11,955 bases of DNA from an uncultured Gemmiger sp. (GTDB lineage Bacteria > Bacillota > Clostridia > Oscillospirales > Ruminococcaceae), in contig CAUEKL010000050.1 in NCBI GenBank assembly GCA_959018215.1, positions 1 to 11,955 on the forward strand, written 5' to 3'. A program made the position numbers and the translations under genes. The notes beneath the pieces were generated by a model. It was not told the origin of the DNA. It saw only the letters and a program-made list of their open reading frames with translations, and did no database searches. Positions 6,121 through 11,955 of the stretch are shown here, in pieces (position 1 is the stretch's first letter; each line of letters opens with the position of its first letter).

Positions 6121-7167
6121 ATGAAAAAGAAACTTCGTGCGGCATCCCTGCTGCTGGCCACGGTGCTGGCGGCGGGCATGCTGGCCGGGTGCGGCGGTTC
6201 GGGTTCGGACGGCAAGATGATCATCCGCATCGGCCACAACCAGTCCACCAACCACCCCACCCACATTGCACTGGTGAAATTTGAGGAGTTTATCGAGAGC
6301 AAACTGGGGGACAAGTATGACGTGGAAGTCTTCCCCAGTGAGCTGCTGGGCTCCCAGAACGAGATGGTCCAGCTGACCCAGACCGGCGCCATCAACTTCT
6401 GCGTGGCCTCCAACTCCCTGCTGGAGACCTTCAGCGACAACTACACCCTGTTCAACCTGCCGTACCTCTTTGCTTCCAGCACGGCCTACCATGCCGCCAT
6501 GGACGATGAGAACATCACCGGTCCCATCTTTGAATCCACCAAGCAGGCGGGCTTTGAGGCCGTGACCTGGCTGGATGCGGGCACCCGCAACTTCTACACC
6601 GTCAACACCCCCATCGAAAGCCCTGCCGACCTGAAGGGCCTGAAGATCCGGGTGCAGCAGTCGCCCACCAACGTGGAGATGATGAGCCTGCTGGGCGGTT
6701 CCGCCACTCCCATGGGATTCGGCGATGTGTACACCGCCCTGCAGTCCAAGATCATTGACGGCGCCGAGAATAACGAACTGGCCCTGACCGACAACGGCCA
6801 CGGCGACGTGTGCAAGTACTATTCCTACGACATGCACCAGATGATCCCCGATATCCTCATCGGCAACGTGGATTTCCTGGACGGCCTGAGCGAGGAAGAG
6901 CGGGCCATCTTTGAGGAAGGCTTCGAGCTGGTCAACCAGGTCCAGCGGGAAGAATGGGGCACCGCTGTGGAGGCGGCCAAGGACCGCGCCCAGAATGAGC
7001 AGGGCGTGCAATTCCTCTATCCGGACACCAAGCCTTTCCAGGAAGCCTGCGAGCCCATGCACGAGGAAATGCTGGAAAAGTACCCCGACCTGAAACCCAT
7101 CTACGATGCCATCCAGGCTTACAACGAGCAGTATCCCACCGATACCGAGGGAGGTGAAAACGGATGA
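6121..7167 (+). CDS. dctP: TRAP transporter substrate-binding lipoprotein (DctP family)
   Basis: A 348-residue extracytoplasmic solute receptor. Residues 1-24 form a lipoprotein signal: basic MKKKLR, a hydrophobic core and the lipobox LAGC with Cys24, expected to be lipidated and tethered to the outer face of the membrane. Family marks are IRIGHN (34-39), FPSELLGSQNEMVQL, GLKIRVQ with Arg177 (the conserved arginine that salt-bridges the ligand acid group) and DGAENN (213-218). The ligand is therefore probably an organic acid; which one (C4-dicarboxylate, sugar acid, sulfonate) is not readable. ATG 6121 is chosen because the signal peptide begins there and GAAAGAAGGG precedes it; upstream in-frame starts at 6043 (GTG) and 6100 (ATG) would add non-signal sequence. 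Confidence 0.92.
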   Translation: MKKKLRAASLLLATVLAAGMLAGCGGSGSDGKMIIRIGHNQSTNHPTHIALVKFEEFIESKLGDKYDVEVFPSELLGSQNEMVQLTQTGAINFCVASNSLLETFSDNYTLFNLPYLFASSTAYHAAMDDENITGPIFESTKQAGFEAVTWLDAGTRNFYTVNTPIESPADLKGLKIRVQQSPTNVEMMSLLGGSATPMGFGDVYTALQSKIIDGAENNELALTDNGHGDVCKYYSYDMHQMIPDILIGNVDFLDGLSEEERAIFEEGFELVNQVQREEWGTAVEAAKDRAQNEQGVQFLYPDTKPFQEACEPMHEEMLEKYPDLKPIYDAIQAYNEQYPTDTEGGENG

Positions 7168-7652
7168 AAGCCTTGAGAAATGTGCTGACCAAAGCGCTGA
7201 ACGTGCTGGCCGGCGTCAGCTTTATCGCCATGGTCCTGCTGACCTGCTGGCAGGTCTTTACCCGGTACGTACTGGCCAACCCCTCCTCCTGGTCGGAGGA
7301 ACTGGTCTCCTACCTGTTTGCCTGGGCCAGCCTGCTGGGCGCTTCCCTGATCACCGGGGAGCGGGGCCACATGAACATCCCCATCCTGGTGGACCGCATG
7401 AGCCCGCCGGTGCAGAAAGCCCTGAACATCTTCGGCGAACTCATCGCCTTTGCCTTCTCGGGCATCATCCTGGTGTACGGCGGCATTGAGATCTCCCAGC
7501 TGGCCATGGGCCAGATGACCTCCTCTCTGGGGGTGGCTGTGGGCGTGTTCTATGTGGTCATGCCCCTGTGCGGCGTCCTCAACATGATTTATACCGTCCT
7601 GAATATCGTGGATATCTGCAAGGGCGAAACCCAAGAAACAAAGGAGGCGTAA
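7164..7652 (+). CDS. dctQ: TRAP transporter small membrane subunit (DctQ family)
   Basis: A 162-residue integral-membrane protein with about four hydrophobic helices (approximately residues 14-34, 48-66, 87-108 and 125-147). It contains the typical DctQ pattern FTRYVLANPSSWSEELVSYLFAW split across helices one and two, then a GERGHMNI-type turn. DctQ partners with DctM to form the sodium-coupled membrane part of the transporter. Its ATG overlaps the dctP stop in ATGA (7164-7167), and GGGAGGTG lies just upstream, so the two genes are translationally coupled. The 3' end abuts dctM with 3 nt between stop and start. Confidence 0.9.
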   Translation: MKALRNVLTKALNVLAGVSFIAMVLLTCWQVFTRYVLANPSSWSEELVSYLFAWASLLGASLITGERGHMNIPILVDRMSPPVQKALNIFGELIAFAFSGIILVYGGIEISQLAMGQMTSSLGVAVGVFYVVMPLCGVLNMIYTVLNIVDICKGETQETKEA

Positions 7653-7655
7653 GAC

Positions 7656-8957
7656 ATGGCCATTCAATCTCTCATCATCATCGTCGTTGCGCTGGCGGTG
7701 CTGCTGGTTGTGGGCGTGCCCATCTCCTACGCCATCGGCATCTCCTCGCTGATCGCGATTCTGCAGACCGTTCCCCTGGACATCTCGGTGGTCACCGGTG
7801 CCCAGCGTATCTTTGTGGGCATGAGCAAATTCAGCCTCACTGCCATCCCGTTCTTTATCCTGGCCGGTAACCTGATGAACCAGGGCGGCATCGCCAAACG
7901 GCTGGTGAACTTCGTCATGGCCCTGCTGGGCAAGCTGCCCGGGGCTTTGCTGGTCACCAACGTGGGCGCCAACGCCCTGTTCGGCGCCATCTCCGGCTCC
8001 GCTTCCGCCGCTGCCGCTGCCGTGGGCAGCATGGTGGAGGAAGGGGAGGAGGAACAGGGCTACGACAAGGCCCTGTGCGCCGCCACCAACGGCGCTTCCG
8101 CCCCCTCCGGCCTGCTGATTCCCCCCTCCAACGCCCTGATTACCTACTCCCTGGCCGCAGGCGGCACCTCGGTGGCCGCGCTGTTCCTGGCCGGGTATGT
8201 GCCCGGCATCATCTGGGCCCTGGCCTGCATGGTGGTGGCCATTATCATCGCCAAAAAGAAGGGCTACAAAGGCACCCCCGGCAAGTTTGACTGGAAAAAC
8301 CTGGGCCGCGCCACCCTGGCCGCTCTGCCCAGCCTGTCCCTGATCGTGGTGGTCATCGGCGGCATCGTGGGCGGCATCTTCACCGCCACCGAAGGCTCCG
8401 CCATCGCCGTGGTGTATGCCCTGATCCTGGGCATCTGCTACCGCAACATCACCCTCAAGTCCTTCTGGAACATCGTGGTGGAAAGCGCCAAGATGAGCGG
8501 CATGGTCGTCTTCCTCATCGGCGTGTCCAACATTCTGGGGTGGGTCATGGCCTTCACCCAGATCCCCCAGGCCATCTCCGAAGCGCTGCTGGGCGTGACC
8601 ACCAACCCCATCCTGATCCTGCTCATCATGAACGTGATCCTGCTGGTGGCCGGTACCTTCATGGACGTCACCCCCGCCATCCTCATCTTCACCCCGCTGT
8701 TCCTGCCCATCGTCAAGACCTTCGGTATGGACCCGGTGCAGTTCGGTCTGATCCTGGTGTACAACCTGTGCATCGGCAACATCACCCCGCCTGTGGGCAA
8801 CACCCTGTTCGTGGCCATCAAGGTCGGGCGCACCAGCCTGTCCAAGGTCATGCCCTACATGCTGGCCTACTATGTGGCCATTCTGGTGGGCCTGCTGCTG
8901 GTGACCTATGTACCCTTCATCAGCCTGGGCCTGCCTCAGATGGCCGGATTGCTGTAA
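7656..8957 (+). CDS. dctM: TRAP transporter large permease subunit (DctM family)
   Basis: A 433-residue protein with about a dozen membrane segments, the usual size for DctM, which forms the ion-coupled translocation channel. Family motifs include VGVPISYAIG, FILAGNLMNQGGIAKRLV, the GAISGSASAAAAAVGS segment, ASAPSGLLIPPSN, AGTFMDVTPAILIFTPLFLP and the late NLCIGNITPPVGNTLF loop with conserved GNITPPVG. The acidic loop EEGEEEQGYD replaces the more basic stretch seen in many DctM proteins at this place; whether this matters is unknown. The ribosome binding site AAAGGAGG lies in the end of dctQ. The gene ends the operon, 34 nt before a strong terminator. Confidence 0.93.
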   Translation: MAIQSLIIIVVALAVLLVVGVPISYAIGISSLIAILQTVPLDISVVTGAQRIFVGMSKFSLTAIPFFILAGNLMNQGGIAKRLVNFVMALLGKLPGALLVTNVGANALFGAISGSASAAAAAVGSMVEEGEEEQGYDKALCAATNGASAPSGLLIPPSNALITYSLAAGGTSVAALFLAGYVPGIIWALACMVVAIIIAKKKGYKGTPGKFDWKNLGRATLAALPSLSLIVVVIGGIVGGIFTATEGSAIAVVYALILGICYRNITLKSFWNIVVESAKMSGMVVFLIGVSNILGWVMAFTQIPQAISEALLGVTTNPILILLIMNVILLVAGTFMDVTPAILIFTPLFLPIVKTFGMDPVQFGLILVYNLCIGNITPPVGNTLFVAIKVGRTSLSKVMPYMLAYYVAILVGLLLVTYVPFISLGLPQMAGLL

Positions 8958-8991
8958 GCAGCAGCCGGAGCTCCGTTCCCGGCACAACAGG

Positions 8992-9030
8992 GGAGAGGGC
9001 GCACCTCCGCGGTGCGCCCTCTCCTTTTTT
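8992..9030 (+). terminator. Strong intrinsic terminator of the TRAP operon
   Basis: A perfect 14-bp stem, GGAGAGGGCGCACC (8992-9005) with GGTGCGCCCTCTCC (9011-9024), has a 5-nt loop and is followed by TTTTTTCTTTT. The minus-strand exit is not T-rich, so it should act mainly on the plus strand. Confidence 0.95.
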
Positions 9031-9041
9031 CTTTTCATGTG

Positions 9042-9242
9042 TTATGCGCTGCGGTAGACCCACTGCCCGCTGCCGGCCTCGGTCTCCTCATACCAGCCGA
9101 GGGCTGCGGCGGTTTGGGTGGGGTCCAGAGGCCGCACCCGGCGTACCGGCCGTGCGCCCAGCAGGGCCACCAGCAGAAGCACCGAACACACAAGAAATAA
9201 AAGACTGGCCAGATGCCGTCTGAAGGTTTTGCTTTCCATCAT
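9042..9242 (-). CDS. Small single-pass membrane protein of unknown function
   Basis: A 66-residue protein: a basic N-terminus (MMESKTFRRH), one hydrophobic helix (about residues 11-29, rich in Leu and Val), then a basic patch RPVRR and a 30-residue tail with Trp and Tyr (GWYEETE, GQWVYRSA). The basic N-terminus suggests the tail faces outside, though the RPVRR patch makes the topology uncertain. I do not recognise a family. Start ATG 9242 is chosen over ATG 9239 by spacing to AAAGGA about 11 nt upstream; a longer in-frame version to 9314 lacks such support and would put unrelated residues before the helix. It lies between two plus-strand units and is divergent from the reductase gene. Confidence 0.6.
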   Translation of the reverse strand: MMESKTFRRHLASLLFLVCSVLLLVALLGARPVRRVRPLDPTQTAAALGWYEETEAGSGQWVYRSA

Positions 9243-9301
9243 TGAAAATCCCGTCCTTTCCGCGCCGGCGGGGCGCCCGGCTGTTTTTGATGCTACCCAG
9301 C

Positions 9302-9331
9302 ATACCGGGGGCATGTATCGGGAATGTATCG
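9302..9331. repeat. Short direct repeats and G-tract inverted repeat in the divergent intergenic region
   Basis: ATGTATCG occurs twice (9313-9320 and 9324-9331), 11 bp apart. The first copy overlaps ATAC-N9-GTAT (9302-9318), an inverted repeat around a run of G. Both lie upstream of the small membrane protein gene and about 65-95 bp upstream of the reductase -35. They may be regulator sites; nothing in the window names the regulator. Confidence 0.35.
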
Positions 9332-9367
9332 CCGGAGCCCCAAAAGGAAAATTTTTTTATAATCCAG

Positions 9368-9400
9368 ATTTATTTGTGTATAACCGGAATTTATTTGTGT
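9368..9400. repeat. 12-bp direct repeat with 21-bp period, likely operator of the reductase gene
   Basis: ATTTATTTGTGT occurs at 9368-9379 and exactly again at 9389-9400. The 21-bp period equals two helical turns, so both copies face the same side of the DNA, as for a pair of protein-binding half-sites. The second copy includes the -35 box TTGTGT. Confidence 0.55.
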
Positions 9401-9423
9401 TTTTTTCCAGTTTGCGGTATGAT
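9395..9423 (+). promoter_or_regulatory. Promoter of the fused reductase gene
   Basis: TTGTGT (9395-9400) and TATGAT (9418-9423) are 17 nt apart. The transcription start would be near 9430, giving a leader of about 85 nt. The -35 is embedded in the second copy of the direct repeat. Confidence 0.65.
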
Positions 9424-9440
9424 AAATACGATGTAAAAAC

Positions 9441-9510
9441 GCCGGGGGGCTGCCCGGCAGAAACTCCGATTCGGAATCAGCGGGGGCGTTGCGCCACCCC
9501 CGGCAGGAGG
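9441..9510 (+). other. Leader with mutually exclusive stems next to the reductase ribosome binding site
   Basis: Two local stems are possible: GCCGGG/CCCGGC (9441-9446 with 9453-9458) and GGGGGCG with CGCC-A-CCC (9482-9488 with 9492-9499). A competing 8-bp perfect stem pairs GCCGGGGG (9441-9448) with CCCCCGGC (9497-9504) and would break both. The ribosome binding site AGGAGG (9505-9510) follows immediately, 5 nt before ATG 9516. Confidence 0.4.
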
Positions 9511-9515
9511 TTTGT

Positions 9516-11954
9516 ATGAAAGTTGTTGTTATCGGCGGCGTGGCCGCCGGCACCAAGGCTGCGGCCAAGCTCAAGCGGGAACAGCCGGATGCCGAGGTTG
9601 TCATCTATACCAAGGGTCAGGATATCTCCTATGCAGGCTGCGGCCTGCCCTACTACCTGGGCGGCGACATTCCCACCCGGGAGGACCTGATCGTCAACAC
9701 CCCCCAGAAGTATGCCGGGCTGACCCGGGTGCAGGTCTACACCGGTCAGGAGGCTGTGGCCATGGACGCCGCCGCCAAGACCGTGACCCTGCGCGCCACC
9801 GACACCGGCGCCGACCACACCGAAAGCTACGACAAACTGGTCCTGGCGGTGGGCGCCGAGCCCTTTGTGCCGAACGTTCCCGGCACTGCTCTGCCCGGCG
9901 TGTTCAAGATGCGCACCCCCGACGATGCCATCGCCGCCCGGGATTACGTGGACAAGAACGCCTGCCGCCGCGCGGTGGTTGTGGGCGGCGGTTTCATCGG
10001 CCTGGAAGTGGCCGAAAACCTCATGGCCAAGGGCGTTTCGGTCACGGTGGTGGATATGGCCAACCAGCTCATGCCCAACATCTTTGACCCCGAAATGGCC
10101 GGCTACGTCAAGCGCAAGCTGCAGGAAGCAGGCATGCGGGTCATGACCGGCACCGCCCTGCAGGGCATCACCGGCACCGACAAGGCCACCGGCATCACCA
10201 CCGACGCCGGGGCCATCCCCGCCGACATGGTGGTGCTGGCCATCGGCATCCGCCCGGCCACCGCCTTCCTGGCCAACTCCGGTCTGGATATGTTCAAGGG
10301 CACCATCAAGGTGGACGACAAGCAGCAGACCAATCTGCCCGACGTCTATGCCGTGGGCGACTGCGCCATGGTGTTCAATGCCCTCACCGGCGCCCCCCAG
10401 TGGTCCGCCATGGGTTCTACCGCCAACATCACCGGCCGCTGCCTGGCCCGCAACCTGGCCGGCCATGAAAGCCCGTACGGCGGCTGCCTGGGCACCGGCG
10501 TGGTCCGTCTGCTGGACGGCCTGAACGCCGGCCGCACCGGTCTGACCGAAGCCCAGGCCAAGGACGCGGGCTTTGACCCCGTCACCGTGATCTGCGTCAC
10601 CGACGACAAGGCTCATTATTATCCGGGGGCCGACAGCTTCGTCACCAAGCTCATCGCCGACAAGGACACCCACAAGCTGCTGGGCATCCAGGTGCTGGGT
10701 GCGGGCGCTGTGGACAAGATGGTGGACATCGCCGTCACCGGCATCTCCCTGGGCGCTACCCTGGAAAGCTTCAACACCCTGGACTTTGCCTACGCGCCGC
10801 CCTTCTCCACCGCCATCCATCCCTTTGTGCAGGCCTGCTACATTCTGGAGAACAAGCTCTCCGGCGCCTTTGAGACCTTCACCCCCGCCGAGTACGCCGC
10901 CGGCGCCGCTGCGGACTATCAGGTCATCGACGTGCAGCCCGAAGCCAAGATCCCCGGCGCCCGCTGGGTCAACCTGTCCCAGGTCACCGGCCCCATCGAG
11001 GGTCTGGACAAGGACGCCAAGCTGCTGCTGGTCTGCGCCAAGGGAAAGCGCGGCTACTTCCTGCAGAACCGCCTGAAGAGCTTCGGCTACACCAACACCC
11101 GCGTGCTGGAAGGCGGCGCCTATTTCAACAAGGTGAAGGTCCCGGTCACCAAGGCCACCCTGACCCCCGAGGAGATCAAGCGGGTCAAGGGCCTGGGCTG
11201 CCTGCAGGACAAGCGGTATCCGGATGTGTTCAACGTCCGCGTCATCACCCGCAACGGCAAGATCACCGCAGCGGAACAGCGGGCCATCACCGAAGCCGCC
11301 GAAAAGTTCGGCTCCGGCGAGGTCACCATGACCACCCGTCTGACCCTGGAGATCCAGGCCGTGCCTTACGCCAACCTGGAAGACCTGATGGAATACCTGC
11401 AGCAGGCGGGCCTGCGTACCGGCGGCACCGGTTCTCTGGTGCGCCCGGTGGTTTCCTGCAAGGGTACTACCTGCCAGTACGGCCTGCTGGATTCCTTCGG
11501 TCTGAGCGAGAAGCTGCATGAGCGCTTCTACATCGGCTACCACAACGTTACCCTGCCCCACAAGTTCAAGATCGCCGTAGGCGGCTGCCCCAACAACTGC
11601 GTCAAGCCCGATCTGAATGACCTGGGCATCGTGGGCCAGCGGGTTCCCATGATCGACCCCGCCAAGTGCCGCAACTGCAAGATCTGCCAGGTGGAGAAGA
11701 ACTGCCCCATCCATGTGGCCAAGCTGGAAAACGGCGTGCTGCACATTGATCCCGATGCCTGCAACCACTGCGGCCGCTGCAAGGGCAAGTGCCCCTTCGG
11801 CGTGACCGAGGAGTTCATGGACGGCTACAAGATCTACATCGGCGGCCGCTGGGGCAAGAAGGTGGCCCATGGCCATCCCCTGGACAAGATCTTCACCTCT
11901 GAGGAGGAAGTGCTGGACGTGGTGGAACGCGCCATCCTCTTCTTCCGCCATTAG
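9516..11954 (+). CDS. Fused CoA-disulfide/persulfide reductase - rhodanese - siroheme sulfite reductase - ferredoxin protein
   Basis: An 812-residue, probably cytosolic enzyme. Residues 1-445 are a CoA-disulfide-reductase-type flavoprotein: FAD site GGVAAGTKAA, single active Cys42 in SYAGCGLPYYLGG, NAD(P)H site VVGGGFIGLEVAENL, AVGDC, and Tyr368/Tyr369 and Tyr426 at places matching the partner-subunit tyrosines of known CoADR. Residues about 462-540 are a short rhodanese domain with loop C507-AKGKR (CxxGxR). Residues about 565-705 are a nitrite/sulfite reductase half-domain plus siroheme/[4Fe-4S] site, Cys648-x4-Cys653 and Cys691-x3-Cys695. Residues 715-765 hold two ferredoxin motifs (Cys718, 721, 724, 730 and Cys749, 752, 755, 759). 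This suggests NAD(P)H electrons passing via FAD and clusters to siroheme, reducing sulfite to sulfide, perhaps with persulfide turnover. Nitrite is an alternative substrate. Start ATG 9516 fits AGGAGG and the FAD fold. The gene stands alone and is complete. Confidence 0.9.
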   Translation: MKVVVIGGVAAGTKAAAKLKREQPDAEVVIYTKGQDISYAGCGLPYYLGGDIPTREDLIVNTPQKYAGLTRVQVYTGQEAVAMDAAAKTVTLRATDTGADHTESYDKLVLAVGAEPFVPNVPGTALPGVFKMRTPDDAIAARDYVDKNACRRAVVVGGGFIGLEVAENLMAKGVSVTVVDMANQLMPNIFDPEMAGYVKRKLQEAGMRVMTGTALQGITGTDKATGITTDAGAIPADMVVLAIGIRPATAFLANSGLDMFKGTIKVDDKQQTNLPDVYAVGDCAMVFNALTGAPQWSAMGSTANITGRCLARNLAGHESPYGGCLGTGVVRLLDGLNAGRTGLTEAQAKDAGFDPVTVICVTDDKAHYYPGADSFVTKLIADKDTHKLLGIQVLGAGAVDKMVDIAVTGISLGATLESFNTLDFAYAPPFSTAIHPFVQACYILENKLSGAFETFTPAEYAAGAAADYQVIDVQPEAKIPGARWVNLSQVTGPIEGLDKDAKLLLVCAKGKRGYFLQNRLKSFGYTNTRVLEGGAYFNKVKVPVTKATLTPEEIKRVKGLGCLQDKRYPDVFNVRVITRNGKITAAEQRAITEAAEKFGSGEVTMTTRLTLEIQAVPYANLEDLMEYLQQAGLRTGGTGSLVRPVVSCKGTTCQYGLLDSFGLSEKLHERFYIGYHNVTLPHKFKIAVGGCPNNCVKPDLNDLGIVGQRVPMIDPAKCRNCKICQVEKNCPIHVAKLENGVLHIDPDACNHCGRCKGKCPFGVTEEFMDGYKIYIGGRWGKKVAHGHPLDKIFTSEEEVLDVVERAILFFRH

Positions 11955-11955
11955 G

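Noticed and set aside
5921..6121. A 66-codon reading frame ending in TAATG overlap with the dctP start
   Set aside because: It has no convincing ribosome binding site, its residues show no fold or signal, and it crosses several RNA stem-loops. The stop-start overlap is the only argument for it.
6047..6125. A short frame after GGAAGGAGG (6034-6042) that reads LPESKLCPCTGSQFKTC, recalling a zinc-binding SEC-C motif
   Set aside because: It lacks ATG/GTG/TTG at the right distance (only CTG at 6048), the cysteine spacing is one short of the SEC-C pattern, and the frame runs on out of phase into dctP. Chance or a decayed remnant is more likely.
7119..9038. A 639-codon minus-strand reading frame opposite dctQ-dctM
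   Set aside because: It is a shadow of the membrane-protein genes: repetitive His/Gln/Gly-rich composition with no recognisable domain.
9264..9288. GCCGG/CCGGC stem followed by TGTTTTTG as a plus-strand terminator
   Set aside because: There is no plus-strand gene between the strong terminator at 8992-9030 and this point, and the stem is short. It probably lies in the leader of the small minus-strand gene.
1..11955. CRISPR arrays, tRNA or rRNA genes, insertion sequences
   Set aside because: No spaced identical repeats of CRISPR type, no tRNA-like or rRNA segments and no transposase motifs were seen.

Overview
The window is GC-rich (roughly 60% or more by eye) and comes from a Gram-positive anaerobe. 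The clues are an LPETG sortase-anchor tail, AGGAGG-type ribosome binding sites, a terminator-controlled TPP riboswitch, a clostridial-type short ThiC, and oxygen-sensitive enzymes (ThiC, siroheme/[4Fe-4S] reductase). A high-GC gut Oscillospiraceae of the Faecalibacterium/Subdoligranulum/Gemmiger kind would fit. That placement is inference, not a database result.

Layout. (1) 3-143: C-terminal end of a cell-wall-anchored surface protein. (2) 168-4826: the thiamine operon. It has a near-consensus promoter, a TPP riboswitch and an intrinsic terminator, then about 250 nt of structured leader and thiW-thiM-thiE-thiD-thiC. ThiC makes the pyrimidine HMP-P, ThiD phosphorylates it, ThiW imports the thiazole alcohol, ThiM phosphorylates that, and ThiE joins the halves. 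No thiazole synthesis genes are present, so the locus looks like pyrimidine de novo plus thiazole salvage. (3) 4922-5731, minus strand: a metallo-beta-lactamase-fold hydrolase convergent with thiC, sharing a bidirectional terminator. (4) 6121-8957: a tripartite TRAP transporter dctP-dctQ-dctM, translationally coupled, with a long structured leader and a strong terminator. (5) 9042-9242, minus strand: a 66-residue single-pass membrane protein of unknown function. (6) 9516-11954: an 812-residue multidomain redox enzyme that fuses a CoA-disulfide/persulfide reductase (FAD, NAD(P)H), a rhodanese domain, a siroheme [4Fe-4S] sulfite/nitrite reductase module and a two-cluster ferredoxin domain.

The most interesting item is the fusion enzyme. 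In one chain it holds a flavin input for NAD(P)H electrons, a sulfane-sulfur carrier domain, a ferredoxin wire and a siroheme site, so it may be a self-contained sulfite-to-sulfide or persulfide-handling reductase. Its promoter carries a 12-bp direct repeat with a 21-bp period over the -35 box, and its leader can form mutually exclusive stems next to the ribosome binding site. The TRAP transporter beside it may bring in an organic acid, possibly a sulfonate, but its substrate cannot be read from sequence alone. Other points to check are unexplained structured RNA segments at 353-585, 2585-2649 and 5916-6120.
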